Below are positions 32,419-44,101 of a DNA stretch of 64,000 nt, piece by piece. Numbering within the stretch: position 1 is the first letter of the stretch; every line of letters starts with the position of its first letter. Origin of the DNA: Scolanthus callimorphus (taxonomy: Eukaryota > Cnidaria > Anthozoa > Actiniaria > Edwardsiidae); the NCBI GenBank assembly GCA_033964015.1, contig JAWWUD010000217.1:25944-89943 (forward strand), read 5' to 3'. The notes beneath the pieces are model-generated. The model did no database searches, was not told the origin of the DNA, and was given only the letters and a program-made list of their open reading frames with translations. A program made the translations under genes and the position numbers.

Positions 32419-35400
32419 GTAAAAAGAAGAGCTGGCAGAGTCCATGTTACGAGGACCACATAGTACCACTTATATATATAGTCGGTTTCTTGAGCCCCCC
32501 CCCCCCCCCCCCCCCCCCTCGCAAAATCTAGACAGAGCGATTTCAGATGACTGTCAAAGGTAAATCAGACTTGCTTTTTCTACACGTTCCTATTGGTCAT
32601 GTCTTGGGCCTTTGTTTTGGTCAGCCAATCAGAATGCGAAGAAAACACAAAACACAGTGACTCTTGTTTTCTTTGGTCACGACTAAACGCCTTTTGGGTT
32701 TAGCATTTCGCCCCCCGATAGGTCTTCTTTGGCAAAAAAATGCCATTTCAATGAAACAACCTGATTCGCATTAAATTAGGTCGCGTGATTTACTAGCTTC
32801 TTAGCCAGCGTAGCTGGCTCTCGGGTGTTTTTGGAGGAACGGTCTTCCACGCGAAGCGCAGTCCGAAGCCGAGCGCGCGGCGGAGGCGAGTGTATCCAGG
32901 GCGCCTCGATTTCGTACGCGCCTGGAATCTGTCTCGGAAAACGACTCCTCTCGAAAACAAACAGAGCCGGCTACGCAGGCTACTAGTTTCTAGGTTGCGT
33001 TTTTGTTTTGATGATATAGTCATGGGCCACCTTGGAGTATGTAAGTCACACACTTTACACTTTATTACTCACGTTAGGTTAGCATTAGACATCAATTGTA
33101 ACATGGAGCTGCGAGACTATCCGCTTGACGAACAGACGTGTAACATTACATTGCTGAGCTGTAAGTTTCTTACGTGTGTAAAATTGAGCACCTTTGATAT
33201 TTCAGCCGTCCCTTCGCTTTCGTAGACCAGGCGAGGTACATTTTGATTCTGGTGATAAATTTGCAACGGAAGCATACAAAATAATAGAAAATGACTTTCA
33301 AGAAACATTTTCCTCGCCTTACCCTGTTTTTTTTTTTTAGGCGGCGAGGAAATCCAGAATTTCGAGTTTTAGGCGAGAGGGAACTCTGAATTTACCAATG
33401 GATTTTCTCATCAATTCCGTAGAATTTCATTTGTTGCTTCCGTTATAGCCTTGGTAAAAGTTTCCATGACAACGCACGCTCCCCTCGAGCAAAAAGGTCT
33501 GAGCCAGACACCAGGACGCCAAAACTGATGAAGGCGTGCGTTGTCTTGGAAACGTTTCTTGGCAGGAATGGCATAACGGATGTGAGAATCTCGTAGTTTC
33601 CTTTCGCAAAGCGTGGTACGATCGAGAGCGAAAGGACGGCTAAGAAAACCGTAGATTTCCGAGGATGGTGGGCTTGATTTTTCAGGACGAATTTCATTTT
33701 CCAGGAAAGGCCTGTTTTTTTTTTTACAAATTTCAGTGCAACTTTAATAAACCCAAGGTGCACTCTCTTTTAATATATAGGCTCATATACAGAAAAAAAG
33801 AAGTCACAAAATTTTAACGGTTTACAAAAACCGGATCCGTGCCTGTTATAAAACCTGGATGCCTTTGATATGTTTCTGTCTTTGATATGTTTCTGTCTTT
33901 GATATGTTTCTGACTTTGATATGTTTCTGTCTTTGATATGTTTCTGCCTTTGATATGTTTCTGCCTTTGATATGTTTCTGTCTTTGATATGTTTCTGTCT
34001 TGATATGTTTCTGACTTTGATATGTTTCTGACTTTGATATGTTTCTGACTTTGATATGTTTCTGTCTTTGATATGTTTCTGCCTTTGATATGTTTCTGAC
34101 TTTGATATGTTTCTGTCTTTGATATGTTTCTGTCTTTGATATGTTTCTGACTTTGATATGTTTCTGACTTTGATATGTTTCTGACTTTGATATGTTTCTG
34201 TCTTTGATATGTTTCTGCCTTTGATATGTTTCCGCCTTTGATATGTTTCTGTCTTTGATATGTTTCTGTCTTTGATATGTTTCTGTTTGTCTCTTTTCTT
34301 ATAGATTCGTACAGAAGTTGGGAGGTCGACTACAAATGGGGCAGGCCACCACACGTGAGGTTGTTAGAGACATCTTTGTCGGAGTTTGAGTTATTAAGAT
34401 TCAAAACTAGCAACAGTTCTTCAATTACTCGTCCGGTAAGTGGCAAAACACACAGGCAATTCCTACAGAACCCATCCATGGAAGAGCTGAATTTCCCATG
34501 GTAGAAGAATGGGAAGTGTTCGGATTTCCCATGTCTATCCATGTGAATTCCGAACACTTCCCATGCGTGTGCCTTGGGAACTTAGCTCTTCCTATTGATG
34601 GGTGATGCTGAAATTCCCTGTGACAAAATGCGCTGCATGAACGTTTGTGGCTTGAGGCACAATAAATTTAACAATTAGACATCATGAGGCCAACTAGTTG
34701 GACAAAAAAAGCGAAAAAATTGTCTACAAAATCACCAGAAACTTCGAGAAAACGAGAAGCGGCCGCCATTGTTTTCATGTTCAAAATCGGCGCTTTCGCT
34801 ACTAGAGGTCTATTGATAATAGTCCCCTAGTAGCGTAGCCAATCAGACTGCAGCATTGGCATAGTCCACTTTTGGGTGATACTAAAGACCGATGGTCACC
34901 ACGCAAATGTGTCCCTCAAAGAAATGCCATGTCATTTTCCTGGTGATTTCAATACACTTCTTCTTATAAAGTATAATTGCATTTTAGAGCGGTTTTCACA
35001 TGACTGTCGTGAAAACAATTGCAATTGAGCAATCACTAGCCAATCAGAATCGAGAGAAATCATAACTTGCTCCTAAATGGCTTTTTTCTTAGCCAATTGC
35101 AAGCCGAACCAATTACTAAGTAATTACACAATTGTTTTTACTACAGAATTTGATTGGCTGAGAAAAACGAGTAGCCAATGAGAACACAAAGCAATCGCAA
35201 TGACATAACAAGTCTTGACAGTCATGTGAAATCCGCTCTAATGTAAGGTGTGGGGAAAGGTTCAAGGGTCTTGGGCAAAATAGATGTCATTTCGTCTGCT
35301 TTTAAGTTACGTACATGTATTATATATCATCAAGAGTGGATTACCAAGAGTTTCCGTATTTACTATGTACGCCCGAATCACATTCAGAAAAGTGTCTACT

Positions 35401-38400
35401 TTTAGAACTAGGATGCTCGCGAAAATTCGTCATCCACAGGGTTCCCACTTTCTCGCCACGCGAACAGTTATGAGATCCAGCCTAAAATTAAATCGCAGAT
35501 CAATGGAAAAACCGTTAAAATCGCAAAGATAAGGTAGGATATTCTCTATTTTGTTGTGTATTGGGTATATGAGCATTCGAGCCTGAGCATTCGAATACTT
35601 TCGCGCGCGAAACTCAAATCGAAAATAGACACTTTTCTGACTGTGATGTGGACAAATACAGTAGGGAAAGATTCTAACTCTTGTTAATCCAGTCTTGATA
35701 TCATTTTAAAGCTTTTGAAAGTAGAACACAAATACGATATTTTTAGTAATTATTAATAAATTATTAATAAAATCAATAATTATTTGTCAAAAACTGATTA
35801 TGTGTATTTATTTGTATTACGGTACTAAAATACAGGGTAGATGCTAATAGCTGTAATACAGAGCGTAGGAAGCTGAAATTTAGTAGAGTGATTGCTTGGC
35901 CCAGTAGAATTCACCGATTCCGCATTCATTGTTATACCCTAGTTACTGTTGCTACGTCGGACAAGCCAAATTTTATCTTTGGCATAGAGCGCGGAAAAGA
36001 CACCGATTGCAGGGAGGTGTTAGAAGTTGTTGCATGCAATTTGGATTTTATATTTTTATCTTGAAAAGCTGAATAATTATTGAAAAATCTTCGATATTCA
36101 AGTTTGTTGCTCGGACATTTTGAATTCCGTAGGGAAACTTCCTCTTGTTTGCTATGAGTGGGCGGAGTTATCGTCAAAATAGGGATCGGCCTATTACTTT
36201 ACGCTAAGTATTTTGTTGATATGTTCAATATTTTCGCAACGATTTCACTTCGCGTTTGCAGAGGTTATGTGGTGTTTTGCACGGCTTGCCTACTCAACAA
36301 AATGGCGGCGGAACCTTGGGGTTAAATTTAAAATACATTTTCCCGTAGATTATCCCTGCATATATTTATGGGGATTTCCCTCGGTAGATGGCTCTCTGCA
36401 AGTAGACGGGCTTCTAAAATATTTGGCCGGACTATTTCCTCCTCAGGGACATACACGCATATGACTGCAAGCTTTTCGTTCAAGCGCCGAATCGGATACG
36501 CCCTGCTTCAGGTAGATATGTGCTTATACGACTGTCACGTTCCCATGTTACCAGATTTTACCAGGTTAAATTTGCGAGCCATACACTGCAGCAAACAGGT
36601 ACGCACCGGTTTTGCGGGTGCATTTAAATGGCTCCCGACCATGTGCTAGTCAAACCATGTGTTTCCTAGTGAATCTTGCCTCAGAAAAGAAAATATTTTT
36701 GTTTGTGGTATAAGAAATAGCTCATCGAAAATTTCGCCAAAAATTTGACACTTATTGCCAACGGGTGAATTTGTACCTAGAACACCTGTTTACACGTATC
36801 ATGCACATTTTGTTACACATTGCAGTGTTTACACGGGTCCGTGCAACATTTTGATCGCTTTCTAACATGAACTCGCCTAAAATGGGCCAGTTTCCAGACC
36901 GTGGAACTGTGCAAAAACTTGCACGGTCCCGGAAAACGGAACCGTACTGGTCAAAAATTTTACCTGCTTTTTGTGGGTCCCAAACTTGCACACTTTGCCG
37001 TGCAAAATTCGTCCAGTTCCGCCGGACCCGTGTGAACAGAAGCCATAAGTGGGCGAGAGTTCGCCGGTTCAAAATTTGTCCGGACCCGTGTTACCGGGGT
37101 CTCAGAAGGGTCATGGGGATGCGTTTTCTGGAGGGTCAGTCGAGGAGGTTCAAAAATACAGGCAGCACTCACCAATCATAAAATAAATTCTTGAGTACCG
37201 ATTATCATTTTTTCAGATTTATGCGCCAACAATGTTTATCGTGGCTCTGTCGTGGTTGTCGTTCTGGGTTTCAAAAGACGCGGTACCTGCACGAATAACA
37301 CTTGGCGTGACAACCATACTAATTATTGTCACGCTAGTTGGTTCATTCAGGTCACAAGTACCCAAGGTTAGTCTAAATAGTCATGCAATACATCACGTCA
37401 AGCTTTTCGTGCTGCTGTCACGCTATTTGGGGTCTTGCAGGAGTAGATCTCAAGTATGAAACTTGATTGATGTGGATTCTAACTTTCTAACTATAACATT
37501 TAGGAAGTGAAAGTAGATCTCCTTATAAAAAGTACTGATATTGGCGAATTTTGTAGAAATGCGTTTGAATATTGAGCGCGAAAACGCTGACTGCAATTCG
37601 TCTAAATACTGGAATTATGACAGCTAGTATCGTTTTTCGTGTAAGCAGCTGTAAGCACTGCACCATGTATGGTCACTCCCAGCGTCCTAGTGGTTCTTCA
37701 GCGTCCTTCTGGTTCCGGTTAGTGTAGTGCTCGTGAGAGACGGGACCTAATGGGTTTACGTCAACATCCGAGAAGACACGAAGGTTTAACCTTTGTGGAT
37801 GTTTTAGAAAATGAAGCACCCCATCCACAGTTATTTAAAATTAAAAACACCTTTAGCGTTGGTCTGGCCAAGATTCGATCCCTACGACCTACCACTCGAA
37901 CCTATCAGTTGAACTAACCCAGAGGCGGTCACGTTAATTATTGTATCATTCTATTCAAGTGTACGGTAGTATCACTGGTACTTATTATTTTAATTCTGTT
38001 TAGGTGTCGTACATCAAAGCCATTGATGTATTTTTCATCGTCTCGTTCATGTTTGTGTTCGGTGCCCAGATGGAGTTCATTTCGGTACTTCTGCACAGCG
38101 GTGTTAAAGATCTACGGCGGAGAAACAAGCGTGAAGATCGGGAAGACACGATTCCTCTCCGAGCCACAGAAGTAGGTGCAACACCGTATAAGCGTGCCCC
38201 CGATAAGTTCCCCGCCTCGTCACAAGCAACGCATTCGAGACTAAAATATATTTACTATAAATTAACTAGAGGCTGAGGAGGTTTGTGTTATCTGCCGAAG
38301 CGAAGCTGAGTATTTTCCTCTTCGTATTCAATTCAAATAGCCATGTTGATGTTTAGATATCCTGAGCAATGGTCTCTCGGCAAAAAGCATAGCAGACTCA

Positions 38401-38918
38401 ACGAGAATATTGGCTAAATTGGCTTTTGCCTTCGAAATGAAACAAGATGGCGGCCAAACCTATCGGCTTGCGTTATGACGTCATTAGAGTGCATCAATCC
38501 TAATGTGTGGAGTTTGACGTCACGAACTGCGCGCCAACATGCTTTCGCTGTGTACTCTTAGCCATCAGAATCGAGATAGTGGCATGGCTGAATAATAATG
38601 ATGATTCTCTCACCACATCCTGAGCCCGCAGGAATAACGATGCAGGATTAATGTTTGTTCTTTCAGAGCGAGGGCGAAAAAAAGATAGACCCTGGCTGTT
38701 GCACAACTGCCGTTCACAAGAGGAAGCCTTCAAAGTCGAATCAGCTCTCCAGTGGCTGCGATTTCGCCATGGAGATAAAGCATCCAAACATCGATGTAAT
38801 CGATAGAATTGCGCGAGTTTTGTTTCCAGTCGCCTATGTGCTTTTTCTTGTGGCCTACTTTCTGTACTTCCGGTTACTTGAATCGCACAACAAAGCAACG
38901 GAACCTGTTCTGCATTGA
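32170..38918 (+). CDS. Cys-loop ligand-gated chloride channel (GABA-A/glycine receptor-like), 5' end not found
   Basis: Subunit of a pentameric anion channel of the plasma membrane, gated by an unknown transmitter. Seven exons were found: 32170-32418, 33078-33160, 34305-34435, 36447-36511, 37217-37366, 38004-38171 and 38667-38918 (stop). They give in order the extracellular beta strands (FWHDERL, WVPDTF), the Cys-loop with exactly 13 residues between cysteines (CNMELRDYPLDEQTC), the pre-M1 strand, M1, M2 with PAR at the intracellular mouth (DAVPARITLGVTTIL), M3, a short basic M3-M4 loop and M4 at the extreme C-terminus. PAR and the GVTT context indicate chloride rather than cation selectivity. 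The signal peptide and first extracellular exons were not recognised; they may lie before 32170 or outside the window. Frame is lost by one base at about 32357 and at the 34435/36447 join, and the 32418/33078 join is not resolved. Confidence 0.9.
32495..32518 (+). repeat. Poly-C run of 24
   Basis: Uninterrupted C run in the first visible intron of the channel gene. Such runs are length-unstable and hard to sequence. Confidence 0.98.
33078..33160 (+). CDS. Channel exon: Cys-loop
   Basis: Acceptor CACGTTAG, donor AGCT|GTAAGT. It encodes LALDINCNMELRDYPLDEQT then CNITLLS; both loop cysteines are present. The incoming phase does not match the upstream exon exactly. Confidence 0.88.
33861..34287 (+). 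repeat. 17-bp minisatellite next to a splice acceptor
   Basis: About 25 copies of TTTGATATGTTTCTGTC with A/T/C variation at the last positions, ending 17 bp before the acceptor at 34304. Its pyrimidine-rich sense strand lies where the branch point and polypyrimidine tract are expected. Confidence 0.97.
34305..34435 (+). CDS. Channel exon: loop F and pre-M1 strand
   Basis: Acceptor CTTTTCTTATAG, donor CCG|GTAAGT. It encodes YRSWEVDYKWGRPPHV and SLSEFELLRFKTS. Phase joins correctly to the Cys-loop exon (a split Tyr codon). Confidence 0.88.
34987..35238. mobile_element. 252-bp MITE, GAGCGGATTTCACATGACTGTC family, reverse copy
   Basis: Reverse-complement relative of 29092-29321 with about 85-90% similarity by eye. 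The TIRs end in GAGCGG/CCGCTC and the flank is TA on both sides. It lies in a channel intron. Confidence 0.85.
35250..36440. other. Channel intron, no other feature
   Basis: AT-rich intron sequence between the exons at 34435 and 36447. It has short open frames only and no clear repeat. Confidence 0.45.
36447..36511 (+). CDS. Channel exon: end of extracellular domain
   Basis: Acceptor TTTCCTCCTCAG, donor CAG|GTAGAT. It encodes TYTHMTASFSFKRRIGYALL, the strand entering M1. The incoming phase needs one extra base, as if a G had been lost at CAGGGAC. Confidence 0.82.
36782..37100. repeat. TIR-like repeat with CGGACCCGTG/CACGGGTCCG words
   Basis: Left-side ACACGGGTCCGTGCAAC and right-side GTCCGGACCCGTGTTACC, with several internal GACCCGTGTGAACA and CCGTGCAA words, form loose inverted repeats. 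Probably a hAT-like MITE in a channel intron; boundaries are uncertain. Confidence 0.45.
37217..37366 (+). CDS. Channel exon: M1-M2
   Basis: Acceptor TTTTTTCAG, donor AAG|GTTAGT, exactly 50 codons in phase 0. It contains PTMFIVALSWLSFWV (M1), DAVPARITLGVTTILIIVTL (M2) and SFRSQVPK. The proline-alanine-arginine ring is intact. Confidence 0.95.
37855..37942 (-). repeat. tRNA-derived repeat (SINE-like), minus strand
   Basis: Read on the minus strand it has a box-A-like TGGGTTAGTTCAACTGATAG and a box-B-like GGGATCGAATCTTGGCC. The anticodon arm does not fold well. A SINE fragment is likelier than a gene. Confidence 0.35.
38004..38171 (+). CDS. Channel exon: M3 and start of cytoplasmic loop
   Basis: Acceptor CTGTTTAG, donor GAA|GTAGGT, 56 codons. 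It encodes VSYIKAIDVFFIVSFMFVFG (M3) and a charged loop (RRRNKREDRED). Confidence 0.94.
38667..38918 (+). CDS. Channel terminal exon: M4
   Basis: Acceptor TTGTTCTTTCAG; TGA at 38916-38918. It encodes a basic loop end (HKRKPSK), then VIDRIARVLFPVAYVLFLVA (M4) and a 17-residue extracellular tail. Confidence 0.94.
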   Translation, partial: SEGEKKIDPGCCTTAVHKRKPSKSNQLSSGCDFAMEIKHPNIDVIDRIARVLFPVAYVLFLVAYFLYFRLLESHNKATEPVLH

Positions 38919-39299
38919 CAATCAACTTCGACTACGAATTAGATGACTTCGATTTAAACTTCATTTTTGATTTGACTAAATATTCTAGATAGAATCCCAT
39001 GCTATGACTCGCGCGCTGATTGGCTGAAATCGAGGGAGTTTTTTTTGTGGAAAAATAAATTCAATGAAAACACAGGACATTCACGAAATTTAATTTCAAC
39101 ACGACAAATTTACAATTTATCAAGCGAGAAAGCGAGAACAATTACTTTCTGAAGTTTTAAACTCTGTCAAACACTGTATGAAACGTCTTTTCGTCAACGA
39201 AGACGCTACGCTACCATTTTCCTGAATTTGAAAAGTTTGGCAATGGCTTTCTTGGCGCGCGTACGCCTTTTTTTGTAAATTATTAAATCAATAAAACCT

Positions 39300-39620
39300 C
39301 CGGCATGGGATTCAAAGAAAAATCGATATCGCCCTTGTCATTCCACAACTCGGGCGATATCGATTTTTCGCGTGAGATTTATTGTGGAATTCCTGAGTCG
39401 GGTAATGGATTTACCTATAGAATCCTATGATATCTCTTTTTTGTGTAAATTGAGGACGAGATATCATAGGATTCAAGTCTATTCAAAGCGTTCAGTCGGT
39501 AGATTCCGCCGAAAATAGCACTCAAAAAGGCGATATCGCCCTCGTCGCTGCTGCTTTTCGTGCTATTTTCTTAGCGGAATCTAGCCTCCTGAAGCTTTGA
39601 ATAATCCTATAGTATTGTAT
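39300..39620. repeat. Reverse copy of the 3.8-4.4 kb repeat plus a GATATCG hairpin
   Basis: 39415-39610 is the reverse complement of the 3843-4450 unit (TGAGGACGAGATATCATAGG, GGTAGATTCCGCCGAAAATA). Just before it, AAATCGATATCGCCC and GGGCGATATCGATTTTT form an inverted pair (39323-39368). Confidence 0.7.
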
Positions 39621-39774
39621 TGGCCAGCATCAAGCCAGTGACTAACTAATAAGGCAATGATAAAGAAAGAATTTGCCAACAGAGGATGGCTAGTTTGGGC
39701 GTTATTCTTATGTAGGGATATCGCATCGAGTTGGTTAATAATCGACTTTAATGGACGTCCGGTGTACAAAAGGG

Positions 39775-40530
39775 ACCCCGTCGATCCCGAGAGTAAGAGG
39801 GGAACCCACAGCGGGACGACCTGTCTTTGGATTTCACGGGTCGCAGCGGCAGTTGACGGGTCGGCCCAGGTCGAGTGTATTGGACATATCTGAAAAAACC
39901 TGACATATACCTGCACCATCGACCAAAAGACCTGACGTATAACTCCAGTATCAGCCAAAACACCTGACGTATATCTTCAGTATCAGCAAAAAACCTGACA
40001 TATACCTCCTCTTATCTCTCTTTCCCTCCTCCTCCTCCTTGTTTGTCACTAGCCAAAGACGTGACGTATAACTCAAGTATTAGACAAAAGACCTGGCATA
40101 TAACTCCGGTGTCAGCCAAAAGACCCATGACATATAACTGCAGTATCAGCAAAACGACTAGTGACATATAAATCCAGTATCAGTCAACAGACCTGACATA
40201 TAACTCCAGTATTAGCCAAAAGACTTGACATAACTCCAGTATCAGCGAAACCACTTCGCATATAACTCCAGTAATATGCCGTTTTCTGAAGGTCCCATCA
40301 TTTTATAGATGGCTTTTTAAAAAAGAATTCGATGAAGAAATGACAGAAACGGCTGTAGTTTTGTCGGTTTTGTCAGTCTGGCGAGTGGAAAAACACCTCC
40401 GGCCAAAGCCATGACCATAAGTTTACGATATCATTATGGTAATTAGTTTTCGACCAATGAAAGCGCGCGTAGTATCGCAGTTATTTCATGACCAGACATA
40501 GGAAAACAAAATCCTGTTTGGCATGTCTGA
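39775..40530. mobile_element. Interspersed element with an internal ~30-bp minisatellite
   Basis: Left block 39775-39885 is the reverse complement of 11037-11140. Right block 40275-40530 matches 10730-11030. The middle (about 39893-40275) is about 12 units of the CTGACATATAACTCCAGTAT minisatellite also found after the methyltransferase. The minisatellite thus appears to be an internal part of this element family. Confidence 0.7.
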
Positions 40531-40650
40531 AACGCCTGTTTTCCTCTGCGTCTGCTCGCATACCCACTCCATCGGAGTTCATACACGGTCCGGTATCGAT
40601 AAAAATCGGGTGCTCCGAGTGGCTCGCGTGCGGTCCGGAATCCTGCACCA

Positions 40651-40715
40651 AGCGCCTACTGCGCAAGCGCCTACTGCGCACGCGCCTACTGCGCAAGCGC
40701 CTACTGCGCAAGCGC
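40651..40715 (+). repeat. 15-bp GC-rich tandem repeat
   Basis: Four to five copies of GCGCCTACTGCGCAA, one with C for A giving TGCGCACGCGC. That word matches the NRF1 palindromic consensus. Confidence 0.9.
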
Positions 40716-41573
40716 CAAGCGTTAAAGTGCATATCTCCCCTAGCTTGAGCCAAATTAGACAAAAGGTCGAGAAAGCGATGTTTACGATCCCCAAAATATA
40801 TTTTCATTTGAAAAACCCTGATTGTTTTTAATCGATCTTAGAATATTTTGGTTTGCGCAAATGATTTAGGCCTGGGCGCGACGTTCCGGAGTATTGACTA
40901 CCTTTCGCGCGAATTTGTAATTATGACAGCGAAGGTATTGTTCAAAACAATGCCTCCGGCACGTCACTAGTCACTCGGCCTTTACCGGACCAGGGGCACA
41001 GGGCACCCATTAGGCGGAAATTCGCGAAATTTCAACGAGCGTACACGGCGCTGCTTTTATCGGATTCGCTCATATGACATATCATATTGAGGCTTAAGAC
41101 GTGTAGAATCCACAAAACTTGCGTCAAATTAATACAACGGATAATGGAAAACCCGCGCCCTCATCTCTATAGCACACGTGCGCGCGATAAAAAACTATTT
41201 CGAGCGTCCTTAAGGCGAGGTAAAACGTGTTTTTCCACCTGACCAAACAACTTGTCTCGAAACAAATAAAAAATTTACTGCGAACCAAATTTACTTCGCG
41301 GTGGTAAAACGAGCAACAACGAGAAGTTTTGTTGCAAAAAGTAGAACGGGCTTCTACTTTCTGCAACACTATTTTCCAACTTGCAACATGCCGATTTGTT
41401 GCAAGACAAGTTGTTTGGTCAGGTGGTAAAACGCACAGCATCGCTCTTCAAATCGTTTTGCAACAATGTTGCGAGACAAGTTGAGCGTTTTTGTTGCCCG
41501 TTTTACCTCGCCTTTATATCGAGACATGGCAGAAAAAGGTAATCCCTTCATGCTGACTTATGAGTCGACTTAC

Positions 41574-41706
41574 CTGGCATATCCAGAGGACAAGGACTTG
41601 AGCTCATCATAGAAGTCAATAATGATTTCACTCAAGGAAGGAGGTACTTGAGCATGACTCGCGACTCGTCAATATACACAACATCTTGCTGTTCGCCTCT
41701 CCTACC
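41574..41706 (-). CDS. GUF1 exon (start of domain V), frame broken by one base
   Basis: Acceptor TTGATTTCCAG, donor CCAG|GTAAGT. The first half reads [14 protein letters not shown] and the second half, in the next frame, [14 protein letters not shown]. The break falls at 41634-41635, where AAGG appears in place of an expected AAAGG on the plus strand. Confidence 0.88.
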
Positions 41707-44028
41707 CTGGAAATCAACACATCGAATTTCAGTCTTCATAACCTAGAGTTTCACCTACATTTTCTTCCATTATTACCGAGATCTTATGACAAGCTGCAAA
41801 GAAGCTGCTTACTAATGAATACATTCTTATTCTCGTACCCAGAGCTCCCCAGCTCGTCTGCTCGCAGGGGAGACTCTGGGGTACATATAAGGACGCATGC
41901 GTGACAAGAAAATGGTGGTTTTATGCCTCACAATTACTTTTATAGCATCAAATCGAAGGAATAGGTTGAAAAGACGACTAGGAAACGATTGCCAGTGATA
42001 TTTTGACAGATACGTTTTTATAAAGCGAGATTACGCTACTTTTATGTACGCGTGCGCGCCATTTCAGCCAATCAGCGAAGGCCGTCAAATGGATGTCACC
42101 AGAGCCTCCCCTGCGAGGCGACGAATGAATGACTGACAGAATGAATGAATGAATGAATTGATCCACAAACATAGGATGTAACAAAAAAATGCAACAAAAG
42201 ATTGCATCACCATATTCGATTTAGCGCAGCTGAACCATTTTTTACGTCTGTACTGTTTGACACGTCATGTTTGAAACTCATAGTTTAGGAAAACGTTTGC
42301 TGTTTCTTGCTTTACTTGACTGATCACTTGGACGAATCAAAATGTCTCTACTCTATTGCGCTATTCACTGTTTATCAGTATTGCCATTGTAATGGAAACA
42401 TGCCAACCGTAGATTGAATAGCGCCCTTTGTTCTGTGAGCCAATCGATCTCTGGTTGGCACATTAATAACAATGGATGACGTCAGCGTGAACAGCGCTAT
42501 TCTCAAATAGTAGCAGTCACAATGAAAATGAGTCAAGGAGCCTTCTCACCTGACAGAGGGTCAACATTTTGCCCATGTACTCTTCGGGGAACACAAGGGT
42601 ACCCAACACATATGGTTCCTGGTACTCGATAACGCGCCCAGGGTCCGGCAACTGATTGATGAAAACAGTCAAAAGGAAAGAGTCCATTAGTAAGAGCAAG
42701 AAGCCCTTACAAAGCGGATTTCAGATGAGCGTCGAAAACTAAACGCAAAGTAAATACGCCTAGCCAATCAGAAACAAAACCCATTGGACAACCAACCAAT
42801 CAGAAACGAAACCCATTCAACAACAAACCAATCAGAAACGAAACCCATTGGACAACTAACCAATCAAGGGACGAAGAAAGTACGACTTGCGTTTAGTCCC
42901 TAAAAGAGCCTTTAGCGCGGGTTTCAGATGAGTGTCGGAAACTAAGACACACTTAAGTAAATACACTTAGCCAATCAGAAGCGAAATAATTCAACAACTG
43001 ACCAATCAGGGGACGAAGAAAGTACGACTTGCGTTTAGTCCCTAAAAGAGCCTTTAGCGCGGGTTTCAGATGAGTGTCGGAAACTAAGACACACTTAAGT
43101 AAATACACTTAGCCAATCAGAAGCGAAATAATTCAACAACTGGCCAATCAGAGGACGAAGTAAGTACGACTTGCGTTTAGTCGTAACCCAAGAAAACAAG
43201 AGACACTGTGTTTTTTCGCATTCTGATTGGCTGACTTAACAAAGACTCAAGATATCAACCAATATGAAAGATTGATTGATTTCTAACCACAGTAATCTGA
43301 AATCCGCTTTATTAGGGCTCTCCCCAAAAGCGTCAGGAAAATATTTTTTACTCGCAGTTAAGAGGGAAGTCAGTCATCAACGCTTTTTTGCTGCCCGAAA
43401 AGTTTATTTTCGAGACAAATTCAAATCGGCCGCGTTGCAACCGATTTGCCTCATTTTTGGTGTGTAGCTTTCATTCGATATGCCCTTTCGAAATCAAGGG
43501 ACAAATATCGCTCATTCGAATTTTTTTTTGTGTGACGTCATTACTTTAGGACTCTATTTGCAATTCACAGAGCCGACCCGAATCTGATTTTTTCTCCGGT
43601 ATCAGAATTTCCAAAAATCCGTTTGCGTCTTGTTCCATTAATAGTCTAATAAAGTAAAACAGTGAGTCTAGAGCCGATTTCACACGACTGTGTGGTAAAC
43701 CAAACGCAATGCAAGTACACCAATTCTGAACAAAAACGTATAGGAGTAAACGCACAGTATGTGTTAATTACTAACGACACTCATCTGAAATACTCTTTAT
43801 TCAAATATAGGTAAACCCTTGCGAGCTCGAACACACTCTCATGAGCTGGAAATATGAGCGCGCAAACAAACTATGTACTACGACTATAAGACTTTCTCTC
43901 GATTTACGGACGTTCGCCAAAGGAGGGACTGCAAGCAGTGAAAGCTCGAATGCATTATTGAAGCGTTCAGTTATAGCAAATGAACATAACGCCATTTAAA
44001 CCAATTCACTACCATGGAGAACACAGTT

Positions 44029-44101
<73 letters not shown>

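Noticed and set aside
33770..34354. 194-residue minus-strand frame with repeated Lys-Asp-Arg-Asn-Ile-Ser-type units
   Set aside because: Translation of the 17-bp minisatellite in the channel intron; it runs across a confirmed exon on the other strand.
38500..38925. 141-residue minus-strand frame
   Set aside because: Shadow of the channel's terminal exon, which is supported by splice sites and the M4 motif.
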